The notes under the pieces: generated by a model | The model's database searches: none | Seen by the model: only the letters and a program-made list of their open reading frames with translations | Told to the model about the DNA's origin: nothing | Position numbers and translations under genes: made by a program | Shown: positions 52,130-61,931 of the stretch, in pieces | Layout: each line of letters begins with the position of its first letter | Position numbering within the stretch: the stretch's first letter is position 1 | Source: Candidatus Omnitrophota bacterium | GTDB taxonomy: Bacteria > Hinthialibacterota > Hinthialibacteria > Hinthialibacterales > JAKPRU01 | NCBI GenBank assembly: GCA_029570205.1 | Contig: JAKQSI010000032.1 | Span: 1 to 64,000 of the forward strand | Direction of reading: 5' to 3' | DNA length: 64,000 bases

Positions 52130-52572
52130 TGTTGATTTCCCTGGACTTACGACATTTTCCCCAGTGGGAGCGCCATCCGCTCCTTCCCGTTTGTCCCATT
52201 CAAGGCCCCCCTCGGAGGCGAGGTCTGTCTGTTGCTCTCTCCCGGAAGCCCCATCCGGCCCTTTTGGGGTGCGGGTTTCCGAGAGCGAGGGAGCGCTTCC
52301 CGCATTGCCATACGCGTTGTCCGGATTCGGATTGCATATCCCTGCCGCGCACTATCTGGACTGTCTTTATGGAGGTTCTTGTCCGTTGTATTACCAAGAC
52401 ACAGGCATCTTGCCGGTGAATATTACCCATTTCTCGCCACTTCGCTGTCTTCTGCCACTGTGCATTCTGACCGCGGCCAAGGCATTCGATCCGGCTTTCT
52501 TTCTGTAAATTCTTGAGAATATCGTTCGATAATATCCTTGGAGAGCGACACATCCCACATTGAGCCGCTTCA
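52130..52572. other. gene-free stretch downstream of tRNA-Arg
   Basis: About 440 bases with no convincing ORF on either strand and no RNA structure that I recognise. It includes a short repeat-like piece CAAGACACAGGCATCTTGCC near 52400. This is where an integrated element could have left a scar. Confidence 0.4.
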
Positions 52573-53181
52573 TCATATAGCGGTTTCCTCCCGTTGCATT
52601 TCAAACAGGCCCGGACATTCTTCCTTACCGACGTGCTTCCCGTGGAGGCGCCTCAAGTCCACCACAGCTCCATATCGGAGAAACACCTTTTCAAAGAGAT
52701 CATATCGATACCCCCAGTAGACCATGGCACAGGACATCGGCGCACCTTTGCCGCTATCTTGTCCATGAACAAGAAATCGAAGGCGCGTATCGTAGAGGAA
52801 TGCAACAGCGGTTGCCGCACCCCATACGTGGAGTTTCCAGTGCCGGGTGTTTGTGGCTACGGGCACAAGCGCCAAGACTTCGGCGCCGTACTTTAGATGC
52901 GCCTGTTCGCATTTTCGAAGCCAATCACGAATGGTCGTCTCTCGCTGTCTATCTGCCCCATAGGGTGGATTAACGAATATCGTGCGGTAGTTCCAATCCG
53001 CCCTCAGCCCATCGATTTCGGGCAGGACGAATTCCACTCTTGCGTGCACGATTGAATGTTCATTGGAGCATGGATCCAGTTCGATGGTTCCGCCAAAGAA
53101 GTTGCGAATTGCGTTGACATACTTCGGCGGGGTGCACCAGTCGCGGCTAAGACACGATACATTGTTCCGTCCAGCAGTCAT
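52573..53181 (-). CDS. phage-type DNA N6-adenine methyltransferase
   Basis: 202 residues from the ATG at 53181 with GGAGG upstream. The pattern DWCTPPKYV, TIELDPCSNEHS and the catalytic NPPYG (71-75) matches the Dam family found in phages and mobile elements. It methylates adenine in a short target. It lies about 120 bases downstream of the broken restriction endonuclease gene on the same strand, so it is the likely protective partner. Confidence 0.85.
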   Translation of the reverse strand: MTAGRNNVSCLSRDWCTPPKYVNAIRNFFGGTIELDPCSNEHSIVHARVEFVLPEIDGLRADWNYRTIFVNPPYGADRQRETTIRDWLRKCEQAHLKYGAEVLALVPVATNTRHWKLHVWGAATAVAFLYDTRLRFLVHGQDSGKGAPMSCAMVYWGYRYDLFEKVFLRYGAVVDLRRLHGKHVGKEECPGLFEMQREETAI

Positions 53182-53303
53182 GCGCCTCCCACCTTCCTCC
53201 AATCTTTGCCCGCCAAACGATGAAGATCGGACACGAGTTCCCTCAATCTACAGCCAGGCGGAGCAATCACATTGAACCAGGTTTCGACCTGGGATTCGTG
53301 TGT

Positions 53304-54310
53304 TTAGAAATATTTTCGCAACGACTCGTCCGCAGCCATACCGATTCGAACCTTCGTGAATCTGTTCCGGCCCCCTTTTCCGGTATAGCTTGCGAGGAAT
53401 GCCTCTCGCGCCGGATTCAACTCTCGAGTTGGATTCAGTAGAAGCCTGTCGATAAACCATGATAGGCCTTCATCCGTGAGGAAGATCAACCAGTCATAGG
53501 ATTGGGCAAGAACCCGCAATTCTTTGTTGGGATTATCCGAGGTGAACCAATTCCCATGATTGCTGACAACACCGACAGTGAGGATGAATTCACGGAGAAA
53601 CTCCGGTCGTGAGCCTTCAATCACCTCCTTGAGGACCCGCGCATAGAGGCCGGTGTGGAAATTCCCGTCGGGCAGTTCGAGAACACCTTGGAATTGACCA
53701 TTGCGCAAACGTACCTTTTGAAGGGCTGACACCATTCGAGCCACATAGGCCTTTGCTTGGCTTTCTCAATAGTCTGTGGCCCCTTTCGCATCCCTTGCTC
53801 CACCCCCACGCGCTTACATTCGAATATCGCGAATGGGTGATGAAAAAGATCACATACGGTCACACCACATTTGGAGGATCTTATCTTGTCGAGATGAGCC
53901 ACGAGGATACCCGTACGGTCCTCTGCGAGTACGCAAGCGTTGCGCTTCACATGATCCGTCGATAGGAGTTGCACGGACTTGAACTCTTTTGCTTTCGGGA
54001 ACGAAAAGTCTTTCTTGAGTTTCGCAGGTGTCAGCGGAAGACCGGCGACATTGAGCGTAACCGTCTGGCGTGTATGGATTGGATGAAGCGAAAATTCCAC
54101 ATTGTGCAGTATATCAGGATTGGCAAATTCGGGAATCGAACGCTCGATGACGATATGATCTCGGAGATCCCACGCAAGCAGAGTGTAAAAAGTCATCAGT
54201 TCAACAAGCGTGCCGAGCGCTCGTCCTGCCGCTTTCTTCCGGTCTGAGGCGTAGCCGAAAACGGATTCGGCCAGAGTCTTCTGAAGAACATCTACCGATC
54301 TGAATGCCAT
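53304..54310 (-). pseudogene. type II restriction endonuclease, frameshifted
   Basis: Two ORFs in different frames together read as one protein of about 335 residues. The first (54310 down to about 53750) has ASDRKKAAGRALGTLVEL and a PD-(D/E)xK-type site in FAIFECKRVG (Glu164, Lys166), then PQTIEKAKQ. The second continues AYVARMVSALQKVRLRNG down to the stop at 53304. The frame changes at about 53748-53753, within CAAAGGCC read on the minus strand, consistent with one lost base. The gene starts 36 bases after ftsH. Either the enzyme is inactive, or there is a sequencing error. Confidence 0.8.
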
Positions 54311-54345
54311 GTTGCCCACTCCCGGTCTTTGTTCGTTCTACCCTG

Positions 54346-56331
54346 TCAACGTTGATCGACTTCCCCGGAAGTCGAATCGGGCGACGGTTCGGACTCTGAA
54401 GGTTGGGTGAAATCTTCCGGCGATCCTTTCTCGGAAACGATTGCAGACTTTTCCGCAACAGGTCTCGATTCAACCGGCTGATTCTCCTCATCAGCGCTTT
54501 CCGCATGTGCCCCCGGACCGAGAATCGCCTTGACTTCCTCTACCTGCAGAACCTCTCGTTCCAAGAGGGCAGTGGCCAGTGCATCCAGCCTGTCGCGATG
54601 TGTTTCCAGAATACTCCGCGCAACCGCGTGACATTCATCAACCAGGTGGCGAACCTCTTTGTCGATTTCGAACGCGATTTCCTCGCTGTAGTCTTTATCT
54701 TTATAGAAGTCCCGTCCGAGGAAAATCTGGTTTTCGTTCACCCCGAAAGTAAGCGGACCCAGTTTTTCGGACATCCCGAATTGACAGACCATTTTGTGCG
54801 CAATGTTGGTAACCCGTTCCAGATCATTCTGAGCGCCTGTGTTGACATCACCGAAAACCAGTTCTTCCGCGACCCGACCTCCGAGAAGTCCGGCCATCCG
54901 GGAAAGCAACTCGGTTTTGGTTGTGAGATAGCGATCCTCGGTAGGCAGGTGCATGGTATACCCCAACGCCCGTCCGCGCGGAAGAATCGAGACCTTGTGG
55001 ACAGGATCACAGTCCTTGAGAAAGTGCATCACAACAGCATGACCCGCCTCATGGTAGGCGACAATCCGTTTTTCGCGATCGTTGATGGCTCGGCTCCGTC
55101 GCTCCGGCCCGGCGGTTACCCGTTCGATCGCTTCTTCGAAGTCGGACATGTCGACGGCGTTTTTATTGAGTCTGGCTGCCAGCAGGGCCGCCTCGTTCAC
55201 GGCATTTTTGATATCTGCGCCGGAGAACCCCGGCGTTCGTCGGGCCAGCAGGGCCAGATCGACATTCCGTGCCAAAACCACATTCCGGGTATGAACCTTG
55301 AAAATCGCCTCCCGGCCTTTGAGATCCGGACTGTCCACGACAATCTGACGGTCGAATCGTCCCGGACGAAGAAGCGCCGGGTCCAAAACATCCGGACGAT
55401 TGGTGGCCGCGATGAGAATCACTTCATCGTTGGAGTTGAAACCGTCCATTTCGACGAGCAGCTGGTTGAGAGTCTGTTCGCGCTCATCGTGGCCGCCCCC
55501 CACGCCGGCGAAACGCTGCCGACCGACGGCGTCGATTTCATCCATGAAAATCAGGCACGGCGCGTGTTTTTTACCCTGTTCGAACAAATCGCGTACACGC
55601 GATGCCCCTACACCGACAAACATTTCCACGAAGTCGGAGCCGCTGATGCTGAAAAACGGCACGTTCGCTTCCCCCGCGACAGCGCGCGCCAGAAGCGTCT
55701 TGCCGGTTCCCGGTGGACCGTGCAACAGCACCCCGCGCGGGATCTTGCCGCCCAGTCGCTGAAACTTCTGCGGATCTTTGAGAAATTCAACTACTTCTTG
55801 CAGTTCCTCTTTCGCCTCGTCGCAGCCCGCCACGTCATCAAAGGTAACTTTCGGTCCCCCTTCCTGCTGGAGCCGCGCTCGGCTTTTTCCGAATGACATG
55901 GCCTTGGTTCCACCGATCTGCATTTGACGCAGGATGAAAAACCACACCCCGATCAGCAACAACACCGGGAAAACATTCAAGAATGCGCTGAACAGCCAGC
56001 TGCTTTGAGTAGAAGCCTCATACTGAAGGGACGGATTAATTTCTTTCTTGTAAGTGGCGAGACGGTCCCGGATGCTCTCGGAGTATTCCGGCAGGATATG
56101 GACCTGGAATTCCCGCTCCGGCTCGGTTCCGTCCGGTCCATCCGGATCGTATTTCCCCTGGATACTGTCGAGGGAAACAACGACATAAGTCAGCACACCA
56201 CCTTTGCCGTCCAGGAGTTCATCGAACTGGTCCAGTTTCATTCGGACCAGCGGGGTCTCCTGCACAAGGTGGACGACCACAATGATGACGATAAGCAGCA
56301 GCCCGTAAAACAGAACGGTTCGATTGAACAA
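54346..56331 (-). CDS. ftsH: ATP-dependent zinc metalloprotease FtsH
   Basis: 661 residues. TM1 is about 7-24, a periplasmic part follows to 110, and TM2 is about 112-134. The AAA domain has Walker A GPPGTGKT (205-212), Walker [13 protein letters not shown] and the SRH region [19 protein letters not shown]. The protease domain has HEAGH (427-431). The C-terminal 50 residues are Ser/Glu/Pro-rich. It degrades membrane and regulatory proteins. The only start that keeps TM1 is TTG at 56331, with GAGGT upstream; an internal ATG at codon 31 would lose the anchor. Confidence 0.96.
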   Translation of the reverse strand: MFNRTVLFYGLLLIVIIVVVHLVQETPLVRMKLDQFDELLDGKGGVLTYVVVSLDSIQGKYDPDGPDGTEPEREFQVHILPEYSESIRDRLATYKKEINPSLQYEASTQSSWLFSAFLNVFPVLLLIGVWFFILRQMQIGGTKAMSFGKSRARLQQEGGPKVTFDDVAGCDEAKEELQEVVEFLKDPQKFQRLGGKIPRGVLLHGPPGTGKTLLARAVAGEANVPFFSISGSDFVEMFVGVGASRVRDLFEQGKKHAPCLIFMDEIDAVGRQRFAGVGGGHDEREQTLNQLLVEMDGFNSNDEVILIAATNRPDVLDPALLRPGRFDRQIVVDSPDLKGREAIFKVHTRNVVLARNVDLALLARRTPGFSGADIKNAVNEAALLAARLNKNAVDMSDFEEAIERVTAGPERRSRAINDREKRIVAYHEAGHAVVMHFLKDCDPVHKVSILPRGRALGYTMHLPTEDRYLTTKTELLSRMAGLLGGRVAEELVFGDVNTGAQNDLERVTNIAHKMVCQFGMSEKLGPLTFGVNENQIFLGRDFYKDKDYSEEIAFEIDKEVRHLVDECHAVARSILETHRDRLDALATALLEREVLQVEEVKAILGPGAHAESADEENQPVESRPVAEKSAIVSEKGSPEDFTQPSESEPSPDSTSGEVDQR

Positions 56332-56506
56332 GTAAGTACCTCAAGGTTTCGGTTGCCTCACAGGCCCCACGATTCGCACCGGGGAAAAACGAAACAGCCC
56401 CGCATTTCCCCCGGATTATATTTCATTCTTATGGTAAACTTTTCACAAAGCAATATCAAGCAGAATGGCCAATCCGCCCCGGGGACACGCCACACGGGAG
56501 GACAGT

Positions 56507-56959
56507 ATGAACTTTCCGCTCAAGAAAGTGATTGTGTATCTAGCGATTCTCATTGCGGTCTGGTACGGATACCGGCGTTTGATGGACCTGCCGGTAACCT
56601 GTGTAGCCTTTGTCGAACCCACTCTCAAAAAAGGACGTCCAAATGTCCTTGAGATTCTCCTGTCTAAAGTTGTGGACAGCCGCCGGGAACTGACGGGTAA
56701 CGATCCGTACAAGGTGTATGCCTTTGCCGGGGATAAGGACCGACTCGAATCGGTCTCGTTCACCCATAACGGTCAACCTGTTCCTTTCAAAGTTGATCCG
56801 GAAACGGAGACCAGTTCGGTTGAAGTCGACGGGGACACGGAACCGGGGTTACACACTTATGTTCTGAAGGCGCGTGACACCAGGGGACACGAATCTGTTG
56901 CCAGGCTGATTATCAACATCAGACTGGTGCCGATTGTCCCGGTGGGCGGGGTGATGTAG
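56507..56959 (+). CDS. membrane-anchored protein with an Ig-like extracytoplasmic domain, unknown function
   Basis: 150 residues from the ATG at 56507, behind GGAGGA. One N-terminal hydrophobic helix (VIVYLAILIAVWYGY) could be an anchor. The rest looks like an Ig-like or bacterial tandem-type fold (SFTHNGQPVPFKVDPETE, GLHTYVLKARDTRGHES), a pattern common in C-terminal domains of glycoside hydrolases. It is divergent from ftsH. No family assignment. Confidence 0.65.
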   Translation: MNFPLKKVIVYLAILIAVWYGYRRLMDLPVTCVAFVEPTLKKGRPNVLEILLSKVVDSRRELTGNDPYKVYAFAGDKDRLESVSFTHNGQPVPFKVDPETETSSVEVDGDTEPGLHTYVLKARDTRGHESVARLIINIRLVPIVPVGGVM

Positions 56960-56983
56960 GGCATCCTGGGGGACTCGACATTT

Positions 56984-57012
56984 TCCTCACCCCGGCCCTC
57001 TCCCGGAGGGAG
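56984..57012. repeat. dispersed CCCTCTCCC/GGGAGAGGG palindrome
   Basis: CCCTCTCCCGGAGGGAGAGG-type hairpin. Related copies are at 21496, 44840 and 61028. Confidence 0.75.
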
Positions 57013-57088
57013 AGGGGGATTGGGATTGCTCTTGCAGAATGGGAAGGGACCGACAGGGCTTATAGGACCCATACGATCCATAAAATAC

Positions 57089-59002
57089 TCAGAAAAACGC
57101 GATCTCCGGTGGGGGCGAGACAGGAGTTCCCGCAAGGTTGAGATGCGCATAAAGCGCCCACGCAAGAGCATAGACCGTATCGTCATGCACTGTCCGGGAA
57201 CCTTCCGGGTGCCCGAACGAGAACCGTCCGGTCGCCTCACGTCGATACTGAAAGGCCTTCAGTTCGGAGATCAGAGTCTCTGAGACATCGAGCGGAATCT
57301 CGATCTCTTTCCGACGGAACAGGTTATACAGCGTATTGAAAATAATTTGCTGGGTGGCAGCGGTCGGCGCGATCAGTTCCGTTTGCACCCCCAAAGCGGT
57401 CAGGTAGTCCGCAAGGCTTTTGCCCTGGTATTGCTCGACAGCCGCGTGAGCAATGCCGTACCTCTCCACCAGACGCGCGGCCTCACGGTGGATTTCATTG
57501 GTATCGGCGCGGGTCAGACGGACAACATCGATGACCCGATATCGTAATTGCGTTTCTTCCTCGGATTGCACATAAGGCCACGGAAGATTCTCCTCGGCTT
57601 CCATAGAGACTCCATACCTCGCCAGGACCGCCAACGCCGATGCATCATGGGAATCGTCGTAAGACAGGGCCAGGTCCGCGCCGAGGGTGGCCATTTCTCC
57701 CTCGCCGAGTTGTTGTGCCGCGTGGGGCACAATCATCGGGTCAATCAACCCGGCAAACAGGCTATGGCTACCCTCTACCCACTCCGCCATCACCTCGGCG
57801 CGGAACTCCAGTTCTGTGCGTGACCGTCTCAGCCGTTCGATTTCTTCTTCCCGAATTTCCGGATTGACTGTACTGGGCCATTGAAAAGAAATGATGTCAT
57901 CCCTCTTCTCCTGGCCGTCCCGGAATAACGGGTACACCCAGGAATGGACCGAGGACGGAGAAGAGACAATCGCCATCCGCCCCTGGTCTTTCTCTGTAGT
58001 AATCATGGCGTACTCGACAGCGGCGCGGATTTCCTCGCCCTGTTCCATATAACAGGCCTCATCCAGGATTACGGAAAGGCTGCCGGTCGTCTCATCGGAT
58101 TTGCACGGATGATACCCGCGAATAGTCGCTGCTTTTGCAGGCAGGAAAATGATTCGAGACTTGTTCCGGAGAGTGATCCGTTCGGCGCCGGATTCGGTAA
58201 CAAATTTTTTCAAGTCCGATGAGTCCAGCAGATCGAGCATCCTCTTGCCGAATTCCGAGCACATCCGCACCCCCGAGGACACAACCAGCACAGTGTGATT
58301 GGATTTACGGCAGGCGGTATAGAGCGCGAATACCCTTGCCGCCATCGATTTGCCCGCGCCGCGACCGGCCATCATGATCACGACCCGGTGAGGCGCATTG
58401 CAGAACTCCACCTGGTGAGGGTACAGAGTCACCCCAAGGGCCTCACGCGCGAAGGTCGCGGGATCGGCCAACCGACCCAAAGGGATGCTATCGGCTTGTT
58501 CGTTGATTTTCGACGTCGTATGCTGCTCGATTTCCTTGAGGAGCCGCATCAGGATGGTGGTCTGCTGCGCGCGGGTTTTTCGAAGCGCATCACGTTCTTT
58601 CGGTTCGAGGCCGCCCCAACAGAGTTCCCGGTCGATATCGGCGAGGGTCTGTTCGGTGGCGGCGAACTGTTCAATCAGCGGCAGTAAGAGCGCGTTGCAT
58701 CCGGTCATCTGTTCGAGTTCGCGAATGCGGGTTTGCAAGGGTACCTCATGGTCCATTCCACCTTGCTGCGCCGGCGGTTGCAAGCGAAGCCGGATGAGTC
58801 GCTGCCCGCGTTGCAGCCTGTATTCCACAATCCGTTCGCTTGCTTTCAGAATCACGAGTGTGCGGCCGATGGTGCGTCGATCTCGTTGGATCTCTCTGGC
58901 CAGTTCGCGGATATGAAACTGGACCATGCCTATCTCGTCGCAATGGCTGTTCAGCCATCGGCTGACAAGGGTTTCCGTTGTGGGGGCTTGTTTTGTTCTC
59001 AC
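57089..59002 (-). CDS. terminase large subunit-like protein with N-terminal winged helix
   Basis: 637 residues from the GTG at 59002, which has AGGAGAAA upstream; an ATG-type start at 59155 would add poorly coding sequence. An HTH region (about 10-60: FHIRELAREIQRDRRTIGRTL) is followed by a helical linker. The ATPase has Walker A MAGRGAGKS (about 212-219) and Walker B VILDEACYM (about 312-319). The RNase H-like nuclease has GADLALSYDD (about 441) and a late HDDTVYALAWAL. This is the packaging-motor layout of tailed phages, but no portal, capsid or tail gene is present. The added HTH domain is unusual. Confidence 0.8.
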   Translation of the reverse strand: MRTKQAPTTETLVSRWLNSHCDEIGMVQFHIRELAREIQRDRRTIGRTLVILKASERIVEYRLQRGQRLIRLRLQPPAQQGGMDHEVPLQTRIRELEQMTGCNALLLPLIEQFAATEQTLADIDRELCWGGLEPKERDALRKTRAQQTTILMRLLKEIEQHTTSKINEQADSIPLGRLADPATFAREALGVTLYPHQVEFCNAPHRVVIMMAGRGAGKSMAARVFALYTACRKSNHTVLVVSSGVRMCSEFGKRMLDLLDSSDLKKFVTESGAERITLRNKSRIIFLPAKAATIRGYHPCKSDETTGSLSVILDEACYMEQGEEIRAAVEYAMITTEKDQGRMAIVSSPSSVHSWVYPLFRDGQEKRDDIISFQWPSTVNPEIREEEIERLRRSRTELEFRAEVMAEWVEGSHSLFAGLIDPMIVPHAAQQLGEGEMATLGADLALSYDDSHDASALAVLARYGVSMEAEENLPWPYVQSEEETQLRYRVIDVVRLTRADTNEIHREAARLVERYGIAHAAVEQYQGKSLADYLTALGVQTELIAPTAATQQIIFNTLYNLFRRKEIEIPLDVSETLISELKAFQYRREATGRFSFGHPEGSRTVHDDTVYALAWALYAHLNLAGTPVSPPPEIAFF

Positions 59003-59274
59003 GGAAATCGTTTCTCCTATTATTAGAGGGAATCGGCGCAGAAAGGGGGATTTTGATGCGCGGGTGGCCGGTGTGATGAATCGAGACGTAGCGGAAGGAT
59101 GGATACGGGGCGGGGTATTGAAATACAAACCGTCAATGACATTGAATGCCTTCATTTATGGGGTGAAGCAAGCACAACCGAGCATTTGAAGAACGGTGGA
59201 TGGACGCTTCCGGGAAACCATGCAAGAATGAATTGTGTGAAGGGAGTAACCGACAATGAAATGTGAGTATCACA

Positions 59275-60300
59275 ATGCAAAGAAAGCTTTTTGACGATCC
59301 GGTCTGCTCCATTCCGCCGAGAAATGGCGAGACCCGCGAACCTTATGGTCGGATTGATGCTGATCCGGAGACCCATGCCAAATTACTGGCCTATTGTCGG
59401 TTACGGCCAGGGGAAGTCTGGTTGGATTCGGAGAAAGGGCATCGGGTGGGTGTGCTGGATGCAACGAATGTCGAACATGTCGCAGGAGTTGTGGGGGAAG
59501 ATAGACCCGCGCTTTTCGTAAACGATCCGCCTTACAACGTGGCTGTCGGGAATTCGAATACGTGCAATCTTCCAAAGACGGAACTATCCGCCTACATGGT
59601 TTTTTCGAGAAAATGGGTGGAGAACTGCGCCAGAGTTATGGGCGATAACGCCCACTTTTACGTTTGGCTAGGGGCTGATGTTCGCGACAATTTCCAGCCT
59701 CTGCCGGATTTCATGATTATGATGCGTGATATTCCTCAACTGAAGCCGCGCAACTTTATCACACTGCGCAACCAGAGAGGCTATGGAACCCAGAAAAACT
59801 GGATGTGGGTGAGACAGGAACTACTTCATTACATCCATGGCGATCCCGATTTCACCGTGCAGTACACCAATATCCCAAAGATCCTCCGAGGTTACTACAA
59901 GAACGTGAACGGCAAGATAACGGAGAACATAGAGCGCAGTAAATCGGGTAATATCCGTCCCGGCAACGTGTGGGTAGATGTGCAACAGGTGTTCTATCGT
60001 ATGGAGGAGAACGTTCCGGGATGTTACGCGCAGAAGCCCCTCAAGGCGATCGAGAGAATTCTGCTGTCAAGCAGCAAGGCCGGCGATTGTGTCTTGGATT
60101 GTTTCTCCCACTCAGGAACCACACTGATCGCAGGAGAGAAACTTGGCCGACGGGTTGTGACCTGCGATATCGATCCTGTATTTGCCGAACTGACGATCAG
60201 GCGGCTTGAGCACTACCGAAAAACCGGAAGAACGGGATGGCAATGGCATAATCCGTTTCCTGAGATGGAGCAAGTCTATGACGCAGCGGCAACTGCGTGA
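59275..60300 (+). CDS. DNA methyltransferase (beta class, N4-cytosine or N6-adenine)
   Basis: 341 residues from the ATG at 59275. The catalytic motif NDPPYN is at 83-88 and the AdoMet motif in LDCFSHSGTTLIAGEKLGR at about 274-292, the order typical of beta-class enzymes. It should methylate the target of the endonuclease that follows, whose start lies 23 bases inside this gene. A 12-codon ORF (59256-59294) with a better ribosome-binding site overlaps its start and may reduce its translation. Confidence 0.9.
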   Translation: MQRKLFDDPVCSIPPRNGETREPYGRIDADPETHAKLLAYCRLRPGEVWLDSEKGHRVGVLDATNVEHVAGVVGEDRPALFVNDPPYNVAVGNSNTCNLPKTELSAYMVFSRKWVENCARVMGDNAHFYVWLGADVRDNFQPLPDFMIMMRDIPQLKPRNFITLRNQRGYGTQKNWMWVRQELLHYIHGDPDFTVQYTNIPKILRGYYKNVNGKITENIERSKSGNIRPGNVWVDVQQVFYRMEENVPGCYAQKPLKAIERILLSSSKAGDCVLDCFSHSGTTLIAGEKLGRRVVTCDIDPVFAELTIRRLEHYRKTGRTGWQWHNPFPEMEQVYDAAATA

Positions 60301-60997
60301 ATACCTGGACGCATTCATCAGAACACTCGGACAGCAGGACAGAGATTTCCTTGATGCTCGTCTGCAATCCCTCGCTTCCGTATTCCCGTTCAACGAGTAC
60401 GAGTATATCCTTATGTTTCTTCGGGATCGGTCGGTGATCTCCTTCCAAGAGTATGAAGATTTGAGGAACAGGTATGTCTCGGCCAACCGATACTTGAACC
60501 TTTTTGGCCTTGCTCCTCGGATATTCGGCCAGATCTGGGGCGAACAGCATCTCAGGGATCTGGATTCGAGGTTCAGGAAAGCGGATAAAACTGTCGATAC
60601 GGATCATGAAGGACAGTATGATCTGTGGATCGAAGGTGTCCGCGTTGAAGTAAAGGCGGCGCGGGCAATCGACACGAAAAAACGTGGAGACTTGGTTTCT
60701 AAGGCCCTGAGAACGGATTCGGAACGCCCATTCTGGATGAATTTCCAGCAGTTGAAATTGGATATCTGTGATGTGTTTGTGTTCCTGGGTGTGTGGGTGG
60801 ACGCCATCTGCTATTGGGTGTTGTCCCACAATGATGTGAAGAACAGTCCTTACCTCAGTCACCAGCACAGGGGAGGCATCGAGTATCAGATCGGGATCAA
60901 CCACAAGAACATTTCCGCGTTTGAGAAGTATCTTGTTGACCCCCCTCATGTCGCGGAAAAAGTGATCGCACTTGGCCAGCGGAATGGAAGGCGATGA
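60278..60997 (+). CDS. type II restriction endonuclease (PD-(D/E)xK-like)
   Basis: 239 residues from the ATG at 60278, with GGAG upstream. The catalytic site is in GQYDLWIEGVRVEVKAARA, with Asp115, Glu124 and Lys126. It overlaps the end of the methyltransferase gene by 23 bases, so synthesis of the nuclease depends on prior translation of the methyltransferase. Gene order and overlap are typical of intact restriction-modification pairs. The target site cannot be read from the sequence. Confidence 0.8.
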   Translation: MTQRQLREYLDAFIRTLGQQDRDFLDARLQSLASVFPFNEYEYILMFLRDRSVISFQEYEDLRNRYVSANRYLNLFGLAPRIFGQIWGEQHLRDLDSRFRKADKTVDTDHEGQYDLWIEGVRVEVKAARAIDTKKRGDLVSKALRTDSERPFWMNFQQLKLDICDVFVFLGVWVDAICYWVLSHNDVKNSPYLSHQHRGGIEYQIGINHKNISAFEKYLVDPPHVAEKVIALGQRNGRR

Positions 60998-61140
60998 ACC
61001 CTGCGCAACCACAGGGGGATTGCCGCCCCCTCTCCCGGCGGGAGAGGGTTGGGGTGAGGGTCTTCTTGCGTTGAATCGGCACTCTATCGTTGTATGATTC
61101 CTGCGGCACCCACAGGCGGATTGCCCCCGCGCAAGAGGGG
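60998..61140. repeat. dispersed palindromic repeats
   Basis: CCCTCTCCCGGCGGGAGAGGG is at about 61028-61048. It is flanked by two copies of a GCGCAACCACAGGGGGATTGCC / GCACCCACAGGCGGATTGCC-like piece (61003 and 61106). Together they fill the gap after the endonuclease. Confidence 0.65.
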
Positions 61141-61250
61141 GATTAATCCGGCATGATTGCCGGACCATAAATCACGGTTAAAATGACCGCACCTTGGGCG
61201 AGGGAATACGGTGTTGGGAAGGAATTTCTGTTCTGGCTACTCAATCATCG

Positions 61251-61652
61251 ATGAACCAAAGCACAAGGAATGCGATCTTCGCTATTGTGATAGTCGTCAC
61301 AATCGTGGCTGTCCCTTACGGGTGGCTCTTTTTTGGCCCCATACTCAAAGACTATCTACAGCGCACGGAATTCAATTCAGAGATCTGGAAAGACACAAAA
61401 ATAGCACATAAGCCGCCGTACCCTCGTATCAGAATAGTGGATGACCTCCTTCGCCGGAATATGCGGATGGGCATGAACCGGGAGGAGGTTGTGGTGTTGC
61501 CTGGTGAATGCGACCAGAAACGTTATGGGGAGGATTATTTTGTATACTTCCTGGGGCCGGAACGATCTTTAATTCCTCTTGATTCGGAGCGGCTGATAAT
61601 GAAATTAGATGCGAACGAGAATGTTTGCGAGGTTTTAATCCGTACTGATTAA
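61251..61652 (+). CDS. small membrane-anchored protein of unknown function
   Basis: 133 residues from the ATG at 61251. One N-terminal helix (AIFAIVIVVTIVAVPYGWLFF) is followed by a charged domain of about 100 residues, probably outside the membrane. The sequence RMGMNREEVVVLPG resembles the SmpA/OmlA-type 'mgMsreeV' turn, so it may be a small BamE-like fold. No clear ribosome-binding site. It is convergent with the toxin-antitoxin pair. Confidence 0.55.
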   Translation: MNQSTRNAIFAIVIVVTIVAVPYGWLFFGPILKDYLQRTEFNSEIWKDTKIAHKPPYPRIRIVDDLLRRNMRMGMNREEVVVLPGECDQKRYGEDYFVYFLGPERSLIPLDSERLIMKLDANENVCEVLIRTD

Positions 61653-61691
61653 GCGTCCAGGTTGGGAAAGATGGGCCTGCCGGGCGCTGAA

Positions 61692-61931
61692 TCACCTCCT
61701 CTCGACCAAATGCAGATTTGCCGCGACCGGAATTTCAAACAAGTCCCGGCGCATGAGACGAGAGGAAAAGAACAGGACTTCCAGGTTCTCGACCTCACCG
61801 GTAGTCGGATTCAAACGTGCAATCACATCGTCGTTCAGCTCTTCGGATTCCTGCTCTGGGTATGGGGGAATCTTGTCGATATGAAGAATGTCGCCTTCTC
61901 GGTCATATTTGAATGTCAGTTTCGTGTCCAT
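61692..61931 (-). CDS. DUF2283 protein, probable antitoxin
   Basis: 79 residues from the ATG at 61931, with AGGAGAAAC upstream. The typical DUF2283 layout is LTFKYDREGDILHIDK, then ELNDDVIARLNPTTGEVENLEVL. The start lies inside the last codons of the upstream nuclease-like gene, so the two are translated together. Proteins of this type are often the second gene of type II toxin-antitoxin-like pairs. Confidence 0.8.
   Translation of the reverse strand: MDTKLTFKYDREGDILHIDKIPPYPEQESEELNDDVIARLNPTTGEVENLEVLFFSSRLMRRDLFEIPVAANLHLVERR

Noticed and set aside
53335-53365. tRNA T-arm-like GATTCGAACC on the minus strand
   Set aside because: It lies in the coding part of the endonuclease remnant and lacks acceptor, D and anticodon arms.
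54403-55896. 497-codon ORF on the plus strand
   Set aside because: Antisense shadow of ftsH; it contains no plausible protein features.
57089-59002. prophage
   Set aside because: Only a terminase-like gene is present; no portal, capsid, tail, lysis or integrase genes were found.
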